Shown here piece by piece: positions 23,653 through 32,195 of a stretch of 64,000 nucleotides of DNA. Within the stretch, counting starts at the first letter, position 1; every line of letters begins with the position of its first letter. The DNA lies in contig NZ_KZ679042.1 of the NCBI RefSeq assembly GCF_003024195.1, positions 434,001 through 498,000 of the forward strand, read 5' to 3'. Below the pieces are notes generated by a model that worked only from the letters and a program-made list of their open reading frames with translations, did no database searches and was not told the origin of the DNA. Made by a program: the position numbers and the translations under genes. Origin of the DNA: Streptomyces dioscori (GTDB lineage Bacteria; Actinomycetota; Actinomycetes; Streptomycetales; Streptomycetaceae).

Positions 23653-24621
23653 ATGACCATCGGTGACCACTTCCAGGAGTTCCACGGGCTGCCGGCCTTC
23701 AACTTCCCGGGCGTCGACGACCCGAAGCCCGACCCGTCCTCGCTTCCGTCGCCGGAGTCCGTGGCCTGGCACATCGCGGTGAACTCCTACGACTCCGACG
23801 AGCAGTGGGAGGAGGCCTTCGGCCGTTTCCTGGCGGCCGTCGACACCGAGCGGGTACGGGCGATCGTCGTGGGCGCGTGGAGCGACGTGTACGACTCCGC
23901 TCCCGACGAGGTGGTCAAGGCGCTGGTGGCGGCCCGCGACCGACTGCCCTCGCTGCGCGCGCTGTTCGTCGGTGACATCGTGATGGAGGAGGCGGAGATC
24001 TCCTGGATCACGCAGGGCGACATGGGTCCGCTCCTCGAAGCCTTCCCCGGTCTGGAGGAGTTCGGGGTCCGCGGCGGCAACGGACTGGTCTTCCCCGCCG
24101 CCCGTCATGAGCGGCTGCGGAAGCTGACCGTCGAGAGCGGCGGGCTGCCCGTCGAAGTGGTGCGGGCCATCGCCGCGAGCGACCTGCCCGCCCTCGTCGA
24201 ACTCGACCTGTGGCTCGGCACCTCCGAGTACGGCGGCGACTGCGACATCGCCGACCTGGAACCCTTCTTCGCGGGCACAAGACTGCCCGCCCTCAAGCGG
24301 CTCGCCCTGCACAACAGCGAGATCCAGGACGCCATCTGCTCCGCCCTCGCGGCGGCTCCCGTGGTGGCGCGCCTGGAGGAACTGGACGTGTCCATGGGCG
24401 TGCTCACCGACGACGGCGCGACGGCTCTGCTGACGGGCCAGCCGCTGACGCACCTCAAGCAGCTCGACCTGCACCACAACTACCTCAGCCCCGCCCTGCG
24501 CACCCGGCTGCTGGAGACCCTCGAACCCGCGGGTGTGGAGGTCGACGTCGACGAGGACGACGCCGAGTCCGACGAGGACGACGACGGCGAGGTCTGGCGT
24601 TTCGTCGCGGTGGGCGAGTAG
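23653..24621 (+). CDS. STM4015-family leucine-rich-repeat-like protein
   Basis: The ATG at 23653 follows GAAGGAG and gives 322 residues starting MTIGDHFQEFHGLPAFNFPG, the usual opening of STM4015-family proteins. From about residue 95 onward there are leucine-rich repeats of the ribonuclease-inhibitor type: LPSLRALFVGDI, FPGLEEFGVRGG, LPALVELDLWLG, LPALKRLALHNSEI, VARLEELDVSMG and LTHLKQLDLHHNYL. The last 35 residues are extremely acidic (DVDEDDAESDEDDDGE). LRR proteins usually act as binding scaffolds. It is the first gene of the five-gene operon and the first behind the plus-strand damage-type promoter. The longer upstream frame would overlap that promoter and is rejected. Confidence 0.8.
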   Translation: MTIGDHFQEFHGLPAFNFPGVDDPKPDPSSLPSPESVAWHIAVNSYDSDEQWEEAFGRFLAAVDTERVRAIVVGAWSDVYDSAPDEVVKALVAARDRLPSLRALFVGDIVMEEAEISWITQGDMGPLLEAFPGLEEFGVRGGNGLVFPAARHERLRKLTVESGGLPVEVVRAIAASDLPALVELDLWLGTSEYGGDCDIADLEPFFAGTRLPALKRLALHNSEIQDAICSALAAAPVVARLEELDVSMGVLTDDGATALLTGQPLTHLKQLDLHHNYLSPALRTRLLETLEPAGVEVDVDEDDAESDEDDDGEVWRFVAVGE

Positions 24622-24657
24622 CGCGCCGCGAAGTCAGGACCAGGGAGGGGGAACGGC

Positions 24658-25848
24658 ATGGGCCGTACGGGATCGGCGGACGCACCGCCGAAGTGGGTGG
24701 TCGTCGCCAACGGGGACAACCGCAGGGCGGGGCTCTTCGGCGCGGCCGCCGAGGCCGCGGGCCAGGGCACACCCCGGGTCGTCGAGTGGCTCGACGTCCT
24801 GCGCGACGGCGGACACACCTTCACCGACGACGAGATGGTGCGCCTCGACTCCCCGGGTGAGAGCGCCGACGTGGACGCCCTGCTGCGGGGCGTGGACGAT
24901 CCGACACGGGTGGAGGGTTCCGCGCGGTGGTATGCGCGGTTCCTCGCCTGTGTGGCCTCGCTGCGCGGCGGAGTGCGGCTCGACGACCCGGCGGAGCTGG
25001 CCGTGCTGTTCGACAAACGGCTGTGTCACGACCGGCTCGCCCGCGCGGACGTGCCGGTGCCGCCGTCCCCGACGTCCGGTGCCGGCCTTGCGCCGGTCCG
25101 GGGGTGGTCGGACGTACGGGACATGATGGCGGCGGCGGGCATGCGGCGCGCGTTCGTCAAGCTCGCCCACGGCTCGTCCGCCTCCGGGGTCCTGGCCGTC
25201 GAGACCGCCGCCTCGGGCCGGATCCGTGCGACGACCTCGGTGGAGCGCGCCGAGAACGGCCGTCTGTACAACTCACTGCGGGTGCGCCGTTACACGTCGG
25301 AGCCGGAGATCGCCGCGATCGTCGACACCCTGGCTCCCGACGGACTGCATGTCGAACGGTGGCTGCCGAAGGCCTCCCTCGGCGGCCGGTCGGCGGATCT
25401 GCGCATCGTGGTGGTGGCCGGCCGGGCCACCCACGCCGTGGTCCGCACCAGCCGTTCGCCCCTGACCAATCTCCATCTGGGCGGGGCGCGTGGCGATCTG
25501 GCGGCCGTGCGCGCGCTGGCGGGTGACCGGTGGGCCACGGCCGTCGAGGTGAGCGAGCGGGCCGCCGCCTGCTTCCCCGGCACGCTGTGTGTCGGTGTCG
25601 ACCTGCTGCCCGCCCTCGGCTGGCGCCGCTTCGCCGTCGGCGAGGTCAACGCGTTCGGCGACCTGCTCCCCCGCCTCACCGGCCTGCCGGGCAGCGGGGC
25701 GGAGGGTCAGGACACGTACGCGGCGCAGATCGCCGCGGCGGGCTCCTTCCGCCGCGGCCCGCGCCCCGCCACCGCCTCCCCTGCCGGGGAGCCCGGCCCG
25801 TCCGCGCCACCGCACGACCTGCCAAGGACAGCCCATGCCACAGCCTGA
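24658..25848 (+). CDS. STM4014-family protein, ATP-grasp-like
   Basis: The ATG at 24658, behind GGGAGGGGG, gives 396 residues. The pattern fits an ATP-grasp ligase: an N-terminal Rossmann-like part (WVVVANGDNRRAGLFGAAA), a nucleotide-binding lysine in AFVKLAHGSSASGVLAVE, then HVERWLPKASLGGRSADLRI, VVVAGRATHAVVRTSRSPLT, and a metal-binding end GVDLLPALGWRRFAVGEVNAFGDLLP (Glu and Asn). ATP-grasp enzymes join a carboxylate to an amine through an acyl-phosphate. The substrate is unknown. The gene lies 36 bases after the STM4015-family gene, and its end overlaps the next gene by 14 bases. Confidence 0.78.
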   Translation: MGRTGSADAPPKWVVVANGDNRRAGLFGAAAEAAGQGTPRVVEWLDVLRDGGHTFTDDEMVRLDSPGESADVDALLRGVDDPTRVEGSARWYARFLACVASLRGGVRLDDPAELAVLFDKRLCHDRLARADVPVPPSPTSGAGLAPVRGWSDVRDMMAAAGMRRAFVKLAHGSSASGVLAVETAASGRIRATTSVERAENGRLYNSLRVRRYTSEPEIAAIVDTLAPDGLHVERWLPKASLGGRSADLRIVVVAGRATHAVVRTSRSPLTNLHLGGARGDLAAVRALAGDRWATAVEVSERAAACFPGTLCVGVDLLPALGWRRFAVGEVNAFGDLLPRLTGLPGSGAEGQDTYAAQIAAAGSFRRGPRPATASPAGEPGPSAPPHDLPRTAHATA

Positions 25849-26719
25849 CCCCGTACCGCCCTCGGGCGACCGCACCGACTTCATGCCCGGTACGTCCGCC
25901 GTCGCACCGGACATGAACGAGGTCGTGGGCCGGGACGATCTGCTTCTCCTCACCCTGGACACCCTCCGGCACGACGTGGCGGTGGAGCTCGCGGCGGCCG
26001 GCCGCCTGCCCCACCTCACCGCCCATCTCCCGGCCGGCACCTGGGAGAAGCGGCACGCGCCGGGGAACTTCACCTACGCCTCCCACCAGGCGATGTTCGC
26101 CGGTTTCCTGCCCACGCCCGCCGGGCCCGGACCGCATCCGCGCCTCTTCGCGGCCCGGTTCGCGGGCAGCGAGACGACGGCGGACGGCACGTTCGTCTTC
26201 GAGACCCCGGACATCGTGTCCGCCCTGGCCGCGCACGGCTACCGCACGGTGTGCATCGGCGGCGTCGGCTTCTTCAACAAACAGGGCGCCCTCGGCGACG
26301 TACTGCCCGGCTACTTCCAGGAGAGCCACTGGGAGCCCGAGTTCTCCGTGGCCTCACCGACCTCCTTCGAGGCACAGGTGGCACAGGCCGAGAAGACCGT
26401 CGCCGAGCTGCCGCCGGACCAGCGGCTGTTCCTCTTCCTGAACGCCTCCGCGCTGCACCAGCCGAACTGGTTCCACCTCCCCGGCGCGACCCGGGAGGCG
26501 GGCGACAGCCGTCTGACGCACGCCGCGGCGCTGGAGTACATCGACCGTCACGTGGGGCGGCTGTTCAGCGCGATGAGTTCGCGCCGCCGCTGCTTCGCGA
26601 TCGTCTGCTCCGACCACGGCACCGCCTACGGGGACGACGGCTACACCGGCCACCGCCTCGGCCACGAATCCGTGTGGACCGTGCCCTACGGCCACTTCTT
26701 CCTGGAGCCGCCCGCATGA
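25835..26719 (+). CDS. STM4013/SEN3800-family metallo-hydrolase (alkaline phosphatase superfamily)
   Basis: The ATG at 25835 overlaps the previous gene and gives 294 residues. The fold signature is that of sulfatase/phosphatase-like metalloenzymes: metal-binding Asp in LLLTLDTLRHD (about residue 35-46), a candidate nucleophile Thr in GNFTYASHQAMFAGF, then FLFLNASALHQPNW and the C-terminal metal ligands in IVCSDHGTAYGDDGYTGHRLGH. There is no signal peptide, so it is cytosolic, unlike secreted sulfatases. It presumably hydrolyses a phosphate or sulfate ester in the unknown pathway. It ends in an ATGA overlap with the radical SAM gene. Confidence 0.82.
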   Translation: MPQPDPVPPSGDRTDFMPGTSAVAPDMNEVVGRDDLLLLTLDTLRHDVAVELAAAGRLPHLTAHLPAGTWEKRHAPGNFTYASHQAMFAGFLPTPAGPGPHPRLFAARFAGSETTADGTFVFETPDIVSALAAHGYRTVCIGGVGFFNKQGALGDVLPGYFQESHWEPEFSVASPTSFEAQVAQAEKTVAELPPDQRLFLFLNASALHQPNWFHLPGATREAGDSRLTHAAALEYIDRHVGRLFSAMSSRRRCFAIVCSDHGTAYGDDGYTGHRLGHESVWTVPYGHFFLEPPA

Positions 26720-28089
26720 CCGTCGTCACCTCCGCGGGCGCCACTGCGGCCGCCTCCGTCGCCGTGCCGCGCCCCTATCAGAGCTATACGTACGCGTATC
26801 CGCACAAGACCGCCTACCGGCCGCTCGCCCCGCAGCCGCGGCTCGCGGACCTGTGGGCCGGCGAGTCCCGGCAGGCACTCTCGCTGTACCTGCACATCCC
26901 GTTCTGCGAGATCCGCTGCGGCTTCTGCAACCTCTTCACCCGCATCGGCGCCCCGGACGGGCTGACGGGCCGCTATCTGGACGCCTTGGAGCGCCAGGCA
27001 GCCGCCGTCCGCGAGGCGCTGGGCGACGAGGAGCCGCCGCGGTTCGCCAACGCGGCGTTCGGCGGCGGGACCCCGACCTATCTGGAGGCCGCCGAGCTGG
27101 AGCGGCTGTGCGACATCGCCGAACGGGAGACGGGCGTCGACCTGCGGGCCGTTCCCCTGTCCGTGGAGGCGTCCCCGTCCACCGCCACCGCGGACCGGCT
27201 GGCCGTCCTGGCGGAACGGGGCACCACGCGCCTGAGCCTCGGCGTGCAGAGCTTCGTCGAGGAGGAGTCCCGCGCCGCCGTACGCCCGCAGCGCAGAAGC
27301 GACGTCGAGGCGGCGCTGACCCGCATCCGCGAGGCCGCGATCCCGGTGCTGAACATCGACCTGATCTACGGCATCGACGGCCAGACGGCGGCCAGTTGGC
27401 GGTACTCCCTCGACGCGGCCCTGTCCTGGCGCCCCGAGGAGATCTACCTCTACCCCCTCTACATACGTCCGCTCACCGGTCTCGGCCGCCACACGGACCG
27501 GCTCACAGCGGACCGGGAGTGGGACGGGGAGCGGCTGCGCCGCTACCGGGAGGGGCGCGACCATCTGCTCTCCCACGGGTACGAGCAGGTGTCGATGCGG
27601 ATGTTCCGGCGGGCCGACGCTCCGCCGCAGGGGCCGGACGACTACGCGTGCCAGACCGACGGCATGATCGGCCTGGGCTGCGGCGCGCGCTCGTACACCT
27701 CGCGGCTGCACTACTCCTTCGACTACGCGGTGTCGATGCGGGAGATCCGCGGCATCATCGACGACTACACCGCCACCGAGGACTTCTCCCGCGCCCTGCA
27801 CGGCAGGTGGGTGGACGAGGACGAGGCACGGCGCCGGCATCTGCTGCAGTCGCTGCTCCAGGCGGAGGGCCTGCCCGTCGCGGACTACCGTCTGCGGTTC
27901 GGTACGGACCCGTACGACGACTTCCCAGCGGAGCTGGACGCCCTCGCCGACCGCGGCTGGCTGGACGCCACCACACGGCCCGAGCTGCTGCGTCTCTCCG
28001 CCGAGGGGCTCGCGCACTCGGACGCCATCGGCCCCGAGCTGTTCTCGCCGGCCGTGCGCGAGGCCATGGCCGCCTACGAGACGAAGTGA
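26716..28089 (+). CDS. STM4012-family radical SAM protein, HemN/HemW-like
   Basis: The ATG overlaps the preceding stop (ATGA) and gives 457 residues. The cluster motif CEIRCGFC (Cys64, Cys68, Cys71) follows LSLYLHIPF, as in HemN/HemW. Other HemN-like motifs are FGGGTPTYLEAAELERL, RLSLGVQSFVEEESRA, and LNIDLIYGIDGQTAASWRYS. The C-terminal region (ALHGRWVDEDEARRRHLLQS onward) has the HemN-type wHTH-like end. It is predicted to use S-adenosylmethionine and a 4Fe-4S cluster for radical chemistry. HemN relatives decarboxylate, methylate or transfer haem, so the reaction cannot be assigned. It is paired with a second radical SAM gene 6 bases downstream. Confidence 0.85.
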   Translation: MTVVTSAGATAAASVAVPRPYQSYTYAYPHKTAYRPLAPQPRLADLWAGESRQALSLYLHIPFCEIRCGFCNLFTRIGAPDGLTGRYLDALERQAAAVREALGDEEPPRFANAAFGGGTPTYLEAAELERLCDIAERETGVDLRAVPLSVEASPSTATADRLAVLAERGTTRLSLGVQSFVEEESRAAVRPQRRSDVEAALTRIREAAIPVLNIDLIYGIDGQTAASWRYSLDAALSWRPEEIYLYPLYIRPLTGLGRHTDRLTADREWDGERLRRYREGRDHLLSHGYEQVSMRMFRRADAPPQGPDDYACQTDGMIGLGCGARSYTSRLHYSFDYAVSMREIRGIIDDYTATEDFSRALHGRWVDEDEARRRHLLQSLLQAEGLPVADYRLRFGTDPYDDFPAELDALADRGWLDATTRPELLRLSAEGLAHSDAIGPELFSPAVREAMAAYETK

Positions 28090-28095
28090 GCGCCG

Positions 28096-28986
28096 ATGGA
28101 CCTCACCCTGCTGTACCGCGGCCCTCTTTCCTCCTGCGACTACGACTGCCCGTACTGCCCGTTCGCGAAGCGCCGGGACTCCACCGCCCAGCTGCGCGCC
28201 GACCGCGCGGCACTTGAGCGCTTCAGCGCGTGGGCGCACGAGCAGCGGCAGGACCGTCTCTCGGTGCTGTTCACCCCGTGGGGCGAGGGGCTGGTGCGTT
28301 CCTGGTACCGCCGCGCCCTCGTGGAACTGTCGAACCAGCCACACATTCAACGGGTCGCGATCCAGACCAATCTGAGCTGCCGTACCGACTGGCTGAGGGA
28401 GGCGGATCCCGACACCGTCGCCCTGTGGTGCACCTACCACCCCGGACAGACGCCGTACGAACGCTTCCTGGCCAAGACACACGCCCTGGCCGGCCTCGGT
28501 ATCCGTTTCAGTGTCGGAATCGTCGGCGTGCCCGACCACTTGGAGCACACGCGACGGCTGCGTACGGAACTGCCGCGTCACGTCTACCTGTGGGTGAACG
28601 CCGCCGAAGGACACACCTACACGGACGCTGAGGCCGCCGAGTGGACCGGCCTGGACCCGCTCTTCCCGTTCAGCCGCCATCCGCACCGTTCCGCGGGCAT
28701 GCCGTGCCGCACGGGTGAGTCGGTCCTGTCGGTCGACGGTGAGGGGACGGTCCGCCGCTGCCATTTCGTGCGCACCGAACTGGGCAACCTCTACGACGGC
28801 TCCTACCGTGCCGCGCTCGGCCCCCGGCCCTGCCCCAAGGCCCTGTGCGACTGCCACATCGGATACGTCCACCTGGAGACACTGCCGCTGTACGACGTCT
28901 TCGCGGGCGGCATCCTGGAACGTGTACCACCCACCCTCCCCGACCGCCCGCTGCTCCCCCTCATCTCCACAACTGGGCACGGCTGA
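28096..28986 (+). CDS. STM4011-family radical SAM protein with C-terminal cysteine cluster
   Basis: The ATG at 28096 gives 296 residues starting MDLTLLYRGPLSSCDYDCPYC; Cys14, Cys18 and Cys21 form the CxxxCxxC site. Unlike the STM4012-type enzyme it ends with extra cysteines: MPCRTGESVLSVDGEGTVRRC, then RPCPKALCDCHIGYVHLE, which look like a SPASM/twitch-type auxiliary cluster domain. Such domains are common in enzymes that modify peptides or small molecules. It is the last gene of the operon. No terminator hairpin is evident in the 278 bases that follow, and I see no precursor-peptide gene there. Confidence 0.85.
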   Translation: MDLTLLYRGPLSSCDYDCPYCPFAKRRDSTAQLRADRAALERFSAWAHEQRQDRLSVLFTPWGEGLVRSWYRRALVELSNQPHIQRVAIQTNLSCRTDWLREADPDTVALWCTYHPGQTPYERFLAKTHALAGLGIRFSVGIVGVPDHLEHTRRLRTELPRHVYLWVNAAEGHTYTDAEAAEWTGLDPLFPFSRHPHRSAGMPCRTGESVLSVDGEGTVRRCHFVRTELGNLYDGSYRAALGPRPCPKALCDCHIGYVHLETLPLYDVFAGGILERVPPTLPDRPLLPLISTTGHG

Positions 28987-29264
28987 CGGCCAGTCGACTG
29001 GCTCACCGTCAAGCCTCACCTCTCGGCCGCGGACGGCGCGGACGGCAGGACACCTGACCGCGTCGGCGAACCACCGGTCGGCGACCGGGATGGCCTCCGC
29101 GGGTGTTTGACCCGCGCAGATCGGCTCCGCAACAGCGGGAGTGTGTCAGCCGGGCACGCCGTGCACGAGACTGGGAGGCGAGACCGTGACCGGTGAGCGC
29201 ACACCGCCACTCATCGGCACGGTCCCGCCCCGCCGGACACGGCACGCCCGAAAGGAACCACCGC

Positions 29265-29549
29265 ATGATCATCTTTGGCACCAAGGGATACCTCTACCAG
29301 CTGGCGATACTGACCCTGGTCTGCGGCCAGTGCGGCAATCCCGCCGCGCACACGCTCAGCAAGCGCGTCACGAAGTTCACCCTGTTCTTCATCCCGCTGT
29401 TCCCCGTCTCGACGAAGTACGCGACCCAGTGCACGTTCTGCGGCGCACAGCAGAAGATCGGCAAGGAGCAGGCGGAGCAGTTGCAGGTGCAGGGCGCGAG
29501 CGGCCAGGCTCCCGGTCACCAGCCGCAGCAGCAGCCCTACCAGGGCTGA
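29265..29549 (+). CDS. Small zinc-ribbon protein
   Basis: The ATG at 29265, behind AAAGGAA, gives 94 residues. Two CxxC knuckles (LVCGQCGNPAAH near residue 20 and TQCTFCGAQQKI near residue 57) flank a hydrophobic middle (FTLFFIPLFPVSTKYA), the arrangement of the zinc-ribbon family seen in many short bacterial proteins. The C-terminal 25 residues are Gln/Gly-rich and probably disordered (GQAPGHQPQQQPYQG). The hydrophobic middle may dip into the membrane. It is common in streptomycetes and has no known role. It is monocistronic. Confidence 0.78.
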   Translation: MIIFGTKGYLYQLAILTLVCGQCGNPAAHTLSKRVTKFTLFFIPLFPVSTKYATQCTFCGAQQKIGKEQAEQLQVQGASGQAPGHQPQQQPYQG

Positions 29550-29795
29550 CCCGGCCCCGGGTACTCGCTGCAAGCCCTGGTCGGTGACCCCGCACGGCCG
29601 TGGCTGGTCACGACCAACCGGTCCGGCGCCGACCGGCTGGCCTGGGACTGGGCCTGGGACTGGGGACGCGGCACGCCTGTCCGGCCCTGACCGCGCCCCT
29701 GGCGCCCGACCGATCTTCCTGGCCCATAGGGCTTCGCGGGGATCGCGGAGAGGGAATACTGGGCTGGAAACGACGACACTCCAGGGGTGGTCAGC

Positions 29796-30158
29796 GTGGA
29801 CAGAGCGTGGGAGGCGGACCCGCCGGACGTGTCGTCCGCGCGGTCCACGGGCACCCTCCAGGTGCGCCCACTGGCGGACCGGACGGGCTGGCAGGCCGCG
29901 GGCGAGGTCAGTCTGGCCACGCGAACAGCCTGGGAACGGGCGCTGGACCGGCTGGCCCTGGAGGATGTGGAGGTGTGCCACTTGGAACTCTCAGGGGTCA
30001 CCTTCGTCGACGTCGCCGGTGTCTCCGCCCTCGCGGTGGCGGTTCAAGGTCTTCCCGAAGGACGTCGCATCATGATCGAACAGCCGCCTGCCGCCGTGGG
30101 ACGGGTTCTGGACATGTTCTGGCCCGACCTGCCGGGCGTCGAGGTGGTGGCGCGATGA
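29796..30158 (+). CDS. STAS-domain anti-sigma factor antagonist-like protein
   Basis: A GTG at 29796, with AGGGG 8 bases upstream, gives 120 residues; a GTG at 29787 is possible but sits on the ribosome site. The STAS core is clear: RTGWQAAGEVSLATRTAWER, then HLELSGVTFVDVAGVSALAV, in which Ser is replaced by Asp-Val-Ala at the usual phosphorylation position (DSSG becomes DVAG). It may therefore not be controlled by phosphorylation. It overlaps the MEDS/HATPase gene by four bases, so the two probably form a partner-switching pair. Confidence 0.8.
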   Translation: MDRAWEADPPDVSSARSTGTLQVRPLADRTGWQAAGEVSLATRTAWERALDRLALEDVEVCHLELSGVTFVDVAGVSALAVAVQGLPEGRRIMIEQPPAAVGRVLDMFWPDLPGVEVVAR

Positions 30159-31081
30159 CGGCCCCGCCCGCCGAGCCGTTCGTGCATCCCGCCCTCTTCT
30201 ACCGGGGCGAGCAGGAGTACGTGGACGGCACCGTGCCGTTCGTCCGGGAGGGTCTGGCGGCCGGCGAACCGGTGGCGGTCGCCGTGCCCGGACCGAAGCT
30301 GGACGTCTTGCGCTCCGCCCTGGGAGACGCCGCGACGGACGTACGTTTCATCGACATGACGCAGGCGGGGCGCAATCCCGGGCGGATCATCCCCAAGGTG
30401 CTGCGCGTGTTCGCCGACGCTCACCCGAAGGCGCGGGTCCGGATCATCGGCGAGCCGATCTGGCCCGATCGCACCGGCGTGGAGTATCCGGCCTGCGTGC
30501 AGCACGAGGCGCTGATCAACTCCGCGTTCGAGGGGCGGGACGCGACGATCCTGTGTCCGTACGACGAGGCGGGGCTCAGCGAGCAGGTTCTGAGCGACGC
30601 GTACGCGACCCATCCGGTCGTGATCTCCGACGGCCGGTGGCTGGACAGTCCGTCCTACGCGCCCGAGCGGGTGGTCGAGCGGTACAACGAGCCCTTGGCG
30701 ATCGTGGAGGGGGCGGAGGGGTACGTCTTCGGGGCGGACGAGCTGCCTGCGGCCCGGTGCTTCGTGGCCGAGCGGGCCGCGCGGTTCGGTCTGTCCGGCG
30801 TCCGGCTGGACGACCTCGCGCTGGTCGTGGCCGAGCTGACCACCAACAGCGTCGTGCACGGGGGTGGTTCGGGCACGGTGTATGTGTGGGGTGAGGGTGG
30901 GCAGGTGGTGTGCGAGGTGCGGGACGAAGGGGAGCTGAAGGATGCGCTTGCCGGTCGGCGCCCGTCGCCTCCGGCGCAGTTGGGTGGGCGGGGGTTGTTG
31001 TTGGTGAACTACCTCATGGATCTGGTGCGGGTTCGTACGGGGGTTGAGGGTACGGTCGTTCGCTGTTACGTCGACGTCTGA
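30155..31081 (+). CDS. MEDS domain plus HATPase (anti-sigma kinase-like) regulator
   Basis: The 308-residue product has an N-terminal MEDS domain (residues 8-175: FVHPALFYRGEQEYVDGTVP, FIDMTQAGRNPGRIIPKV, RVRIIGEPIWPDRTGVEYPA, LCPYDEAGLSEQVLSDAYAT). The C-terminal GHKL ATPase-like domain has the N box ELTTNSVVHGGG, then VCEVRDEGEL and QLGGRGLLLVNYLMDLV. MEDS domains sense small ligands such as methanogen/methylotroph-type carbon compounds, and SpoIIAB/RsbW-type ATPases sequester sigma factors. This fusion is widespread in Streptomyces. With the STAS gene upstream it may regulate an alternative sigma factor that is not in this window. Confidence 0.85.
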   Translation: MTAPPAEPFVHPALFYRGEQEYVDGTVPFVREGLAAGEPVAVAVPGPKLDVLRSALGDAATDVRFIDMTQAGRNPGRIIPKVLRVFADAHPKARVRIIGEPIWPDRTGVEYPACVQHEALINSAFEGRDATILCPYDEAGLSEQVLSDAYATHPVVISDGRWLDSPSYAPERVVERYNEPLAIVEGAEGYVFGADELPAARCFVAERAARFGLSGVRLDDLALVVAELTTNSVVHGGGSGTVYVWGEGGQVVCEVRDEGELKDALAGRRPSPPAQLGGRGLLLVNYLMDLVRVRTGVEGTVVRCYVDV

Positions 31082-31114
31082 GAGGTCGCCCACCGGGGTG
31101 GCTTCGAGGGTGCG

Positions 31115-31302
31115 TTCGCGGGTGCGGGTTCGTTGTGGCTGGGTGCGCAGTTCCCCGCGCCCCTGGGTGGATCGGGCCCTGGCTTCATCAGTGGCGCAGC
31201 CCAAGCGTGCTTTCGCGGGTGCGGGTTCGTTGTGGCTGGGTGCGCAGTTCCCCGCGCCCCTGGGTGGGGCGGGCCCTGGCTTGATGGGTGGCGCAGCCCG
31301 AG
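31115..31302 (+). repeat. Two tandem 97-base units containing inverted copies of the dispersed repeat
   Basis: The segment starting TTCGCGGGTGCGGGTTCGTT at 31115 recurs at 31212 with few differences up to about 31302. Each unit contains a minus-strand copy of the dispersed hairpin repeat (CGCAGTTCCCCGCGCCCC at 31146-31163 and 31243-31260). It lies between convergent genes. Confidence 0.85.
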
Positions 31303-31320
31303 TGGAGGTGTTCGCTCAGG

Positions 31321-32181
31321 TCAGGGGTGGAAGAAGTTCGTCAATGATCTGGTCAGTTCTTCCGGGGCCTGCTCTGCTACGTGGTGGCCCGAGTCGATTC
31401 CATGGCCTGTCACGTCGGGGGCCCAGTCGGCCCAGATCTTCAGCGGGTCGCCGTACAGGTCCTCCAGGTCGTCCCGGAGTGACCACAGGGCCAGTGCGGG
31501 ACACCTGATGCGTGTGCCGGCGGCCCGGTCGGCCTCCTCGTGGCCCCTGTCGATGGTCAGCCCTGCCCGGTAGTCCTCCAGCATGGCCCGGACCACGTCC
31601 GGGTTCCGCGTGGCCGCGCGCCACTCGTCGTGGTTCTCCTGTCCCATGACCTTCGGGTCGCCGTGGTACCAGCTGTCCGGATCGGCGTTGATGACGCGCT
31701 CCGGGGTGTCCGGCTGCGCGAAGAAGAACCAGTGCCACCACTGGGTGGCGAACTTCGCGGTCATACGGGAGAGGTGCTCGCTGAGAGGCAGACAGTCGAT
31801 CAGCGCCACGCGTTGGACCGCCTCGGGGTGGTCGAGCGCCAGACGCAGCGCGACAGCGCCCCCGCGGTCGTGCCCGGCCAGCATGAACCGCTCATGACCG
31901 AGGTGGCGCATGACCGCCACCACGTCCTGTGCGACGGCCCGCTTGGCGTAGCCCGCGTGGTCGGCGGTGAACGCCGGACCACGCGAGCGGCCGTATCCCC
32001 GCAGGTCGGGGCAGACGACGGTGAAGCCGCGCTCGACCAGCCCGGGAGCGACCCGGTGCCAGGTCGCCGAGGTCCGGGGGTGGCCGTGCAGCAGGACGAC
32101 GGGCGGCCCCTCACCGCCGTGGCGGACGAAGGCGGACGACTCCTTGAGCCGGACCACCTCGGATGCGAAGCCTTCGAACAT
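31321..32181 (-). CDS. Alpha/beta hydrolase, fluoroacetate dehalogenase-like
   Basis: The ATG at 32179-32181 gives 286 residues. The oxyanion segment HGHPRTSATWHRVAPGL, the RGYGRS turn and the nucleophile elbow LAGHDRGGAVALR (Asp in GHDRG) are those of haloacetate/fluoroacetate dehalogenases. Further agreement is seen in WHWFFFAQPDTPERVI (the His-Trp halide pocket), EDYRAG and the late catalytic histidine in IDSGHHVAEQAP. In the fluoroacetate dehalogenase of Rhodopseudomonas the elbow is HDRGAR with a second substrate-binding arginine; here that position is Ala (HDRGGA). Epoxide hydrolases share the Asp nucleophile, so the substrate is uncertain. Confidence 0.8.
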   Translation of the reverse strand: MFEGFASEVVRLKESSAFVRHGGEGPPVVLLHGHPRTSATWHRVAPGLVERGFTVVCPDLRGYGRSRGPAFTADHAGYAKRAVAQDVVAVMRHLGHERFMLAGHDRGGAVALRLALDHPEAVQRVALIDCLPLSEHLSRMTAKFATQWWHWFFFAQPDTPERVINADPDSWYHGDPKVMGQENHDEWRAATRNPDVVRAMLEDYRAGLTIDRGHEEADRAAGTRIRCPALALWSLRDDLEDLYGDPLKIWADWAPDVTGHGIDSGHHVAEQAPEELTRSLTNFFHP

Positions 32182-32195
32182 CGGTCCGCCTCTCG

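Noticed and set aside
28987..29264. Search for a small precursor peptide for the two radical SAM enzymes
   Set aside because: Short frames exist on both strands, but none has a ribosome site together with a leader-like or Cys-rich core sequence. A precursor elsewhere in the genome remains possible.
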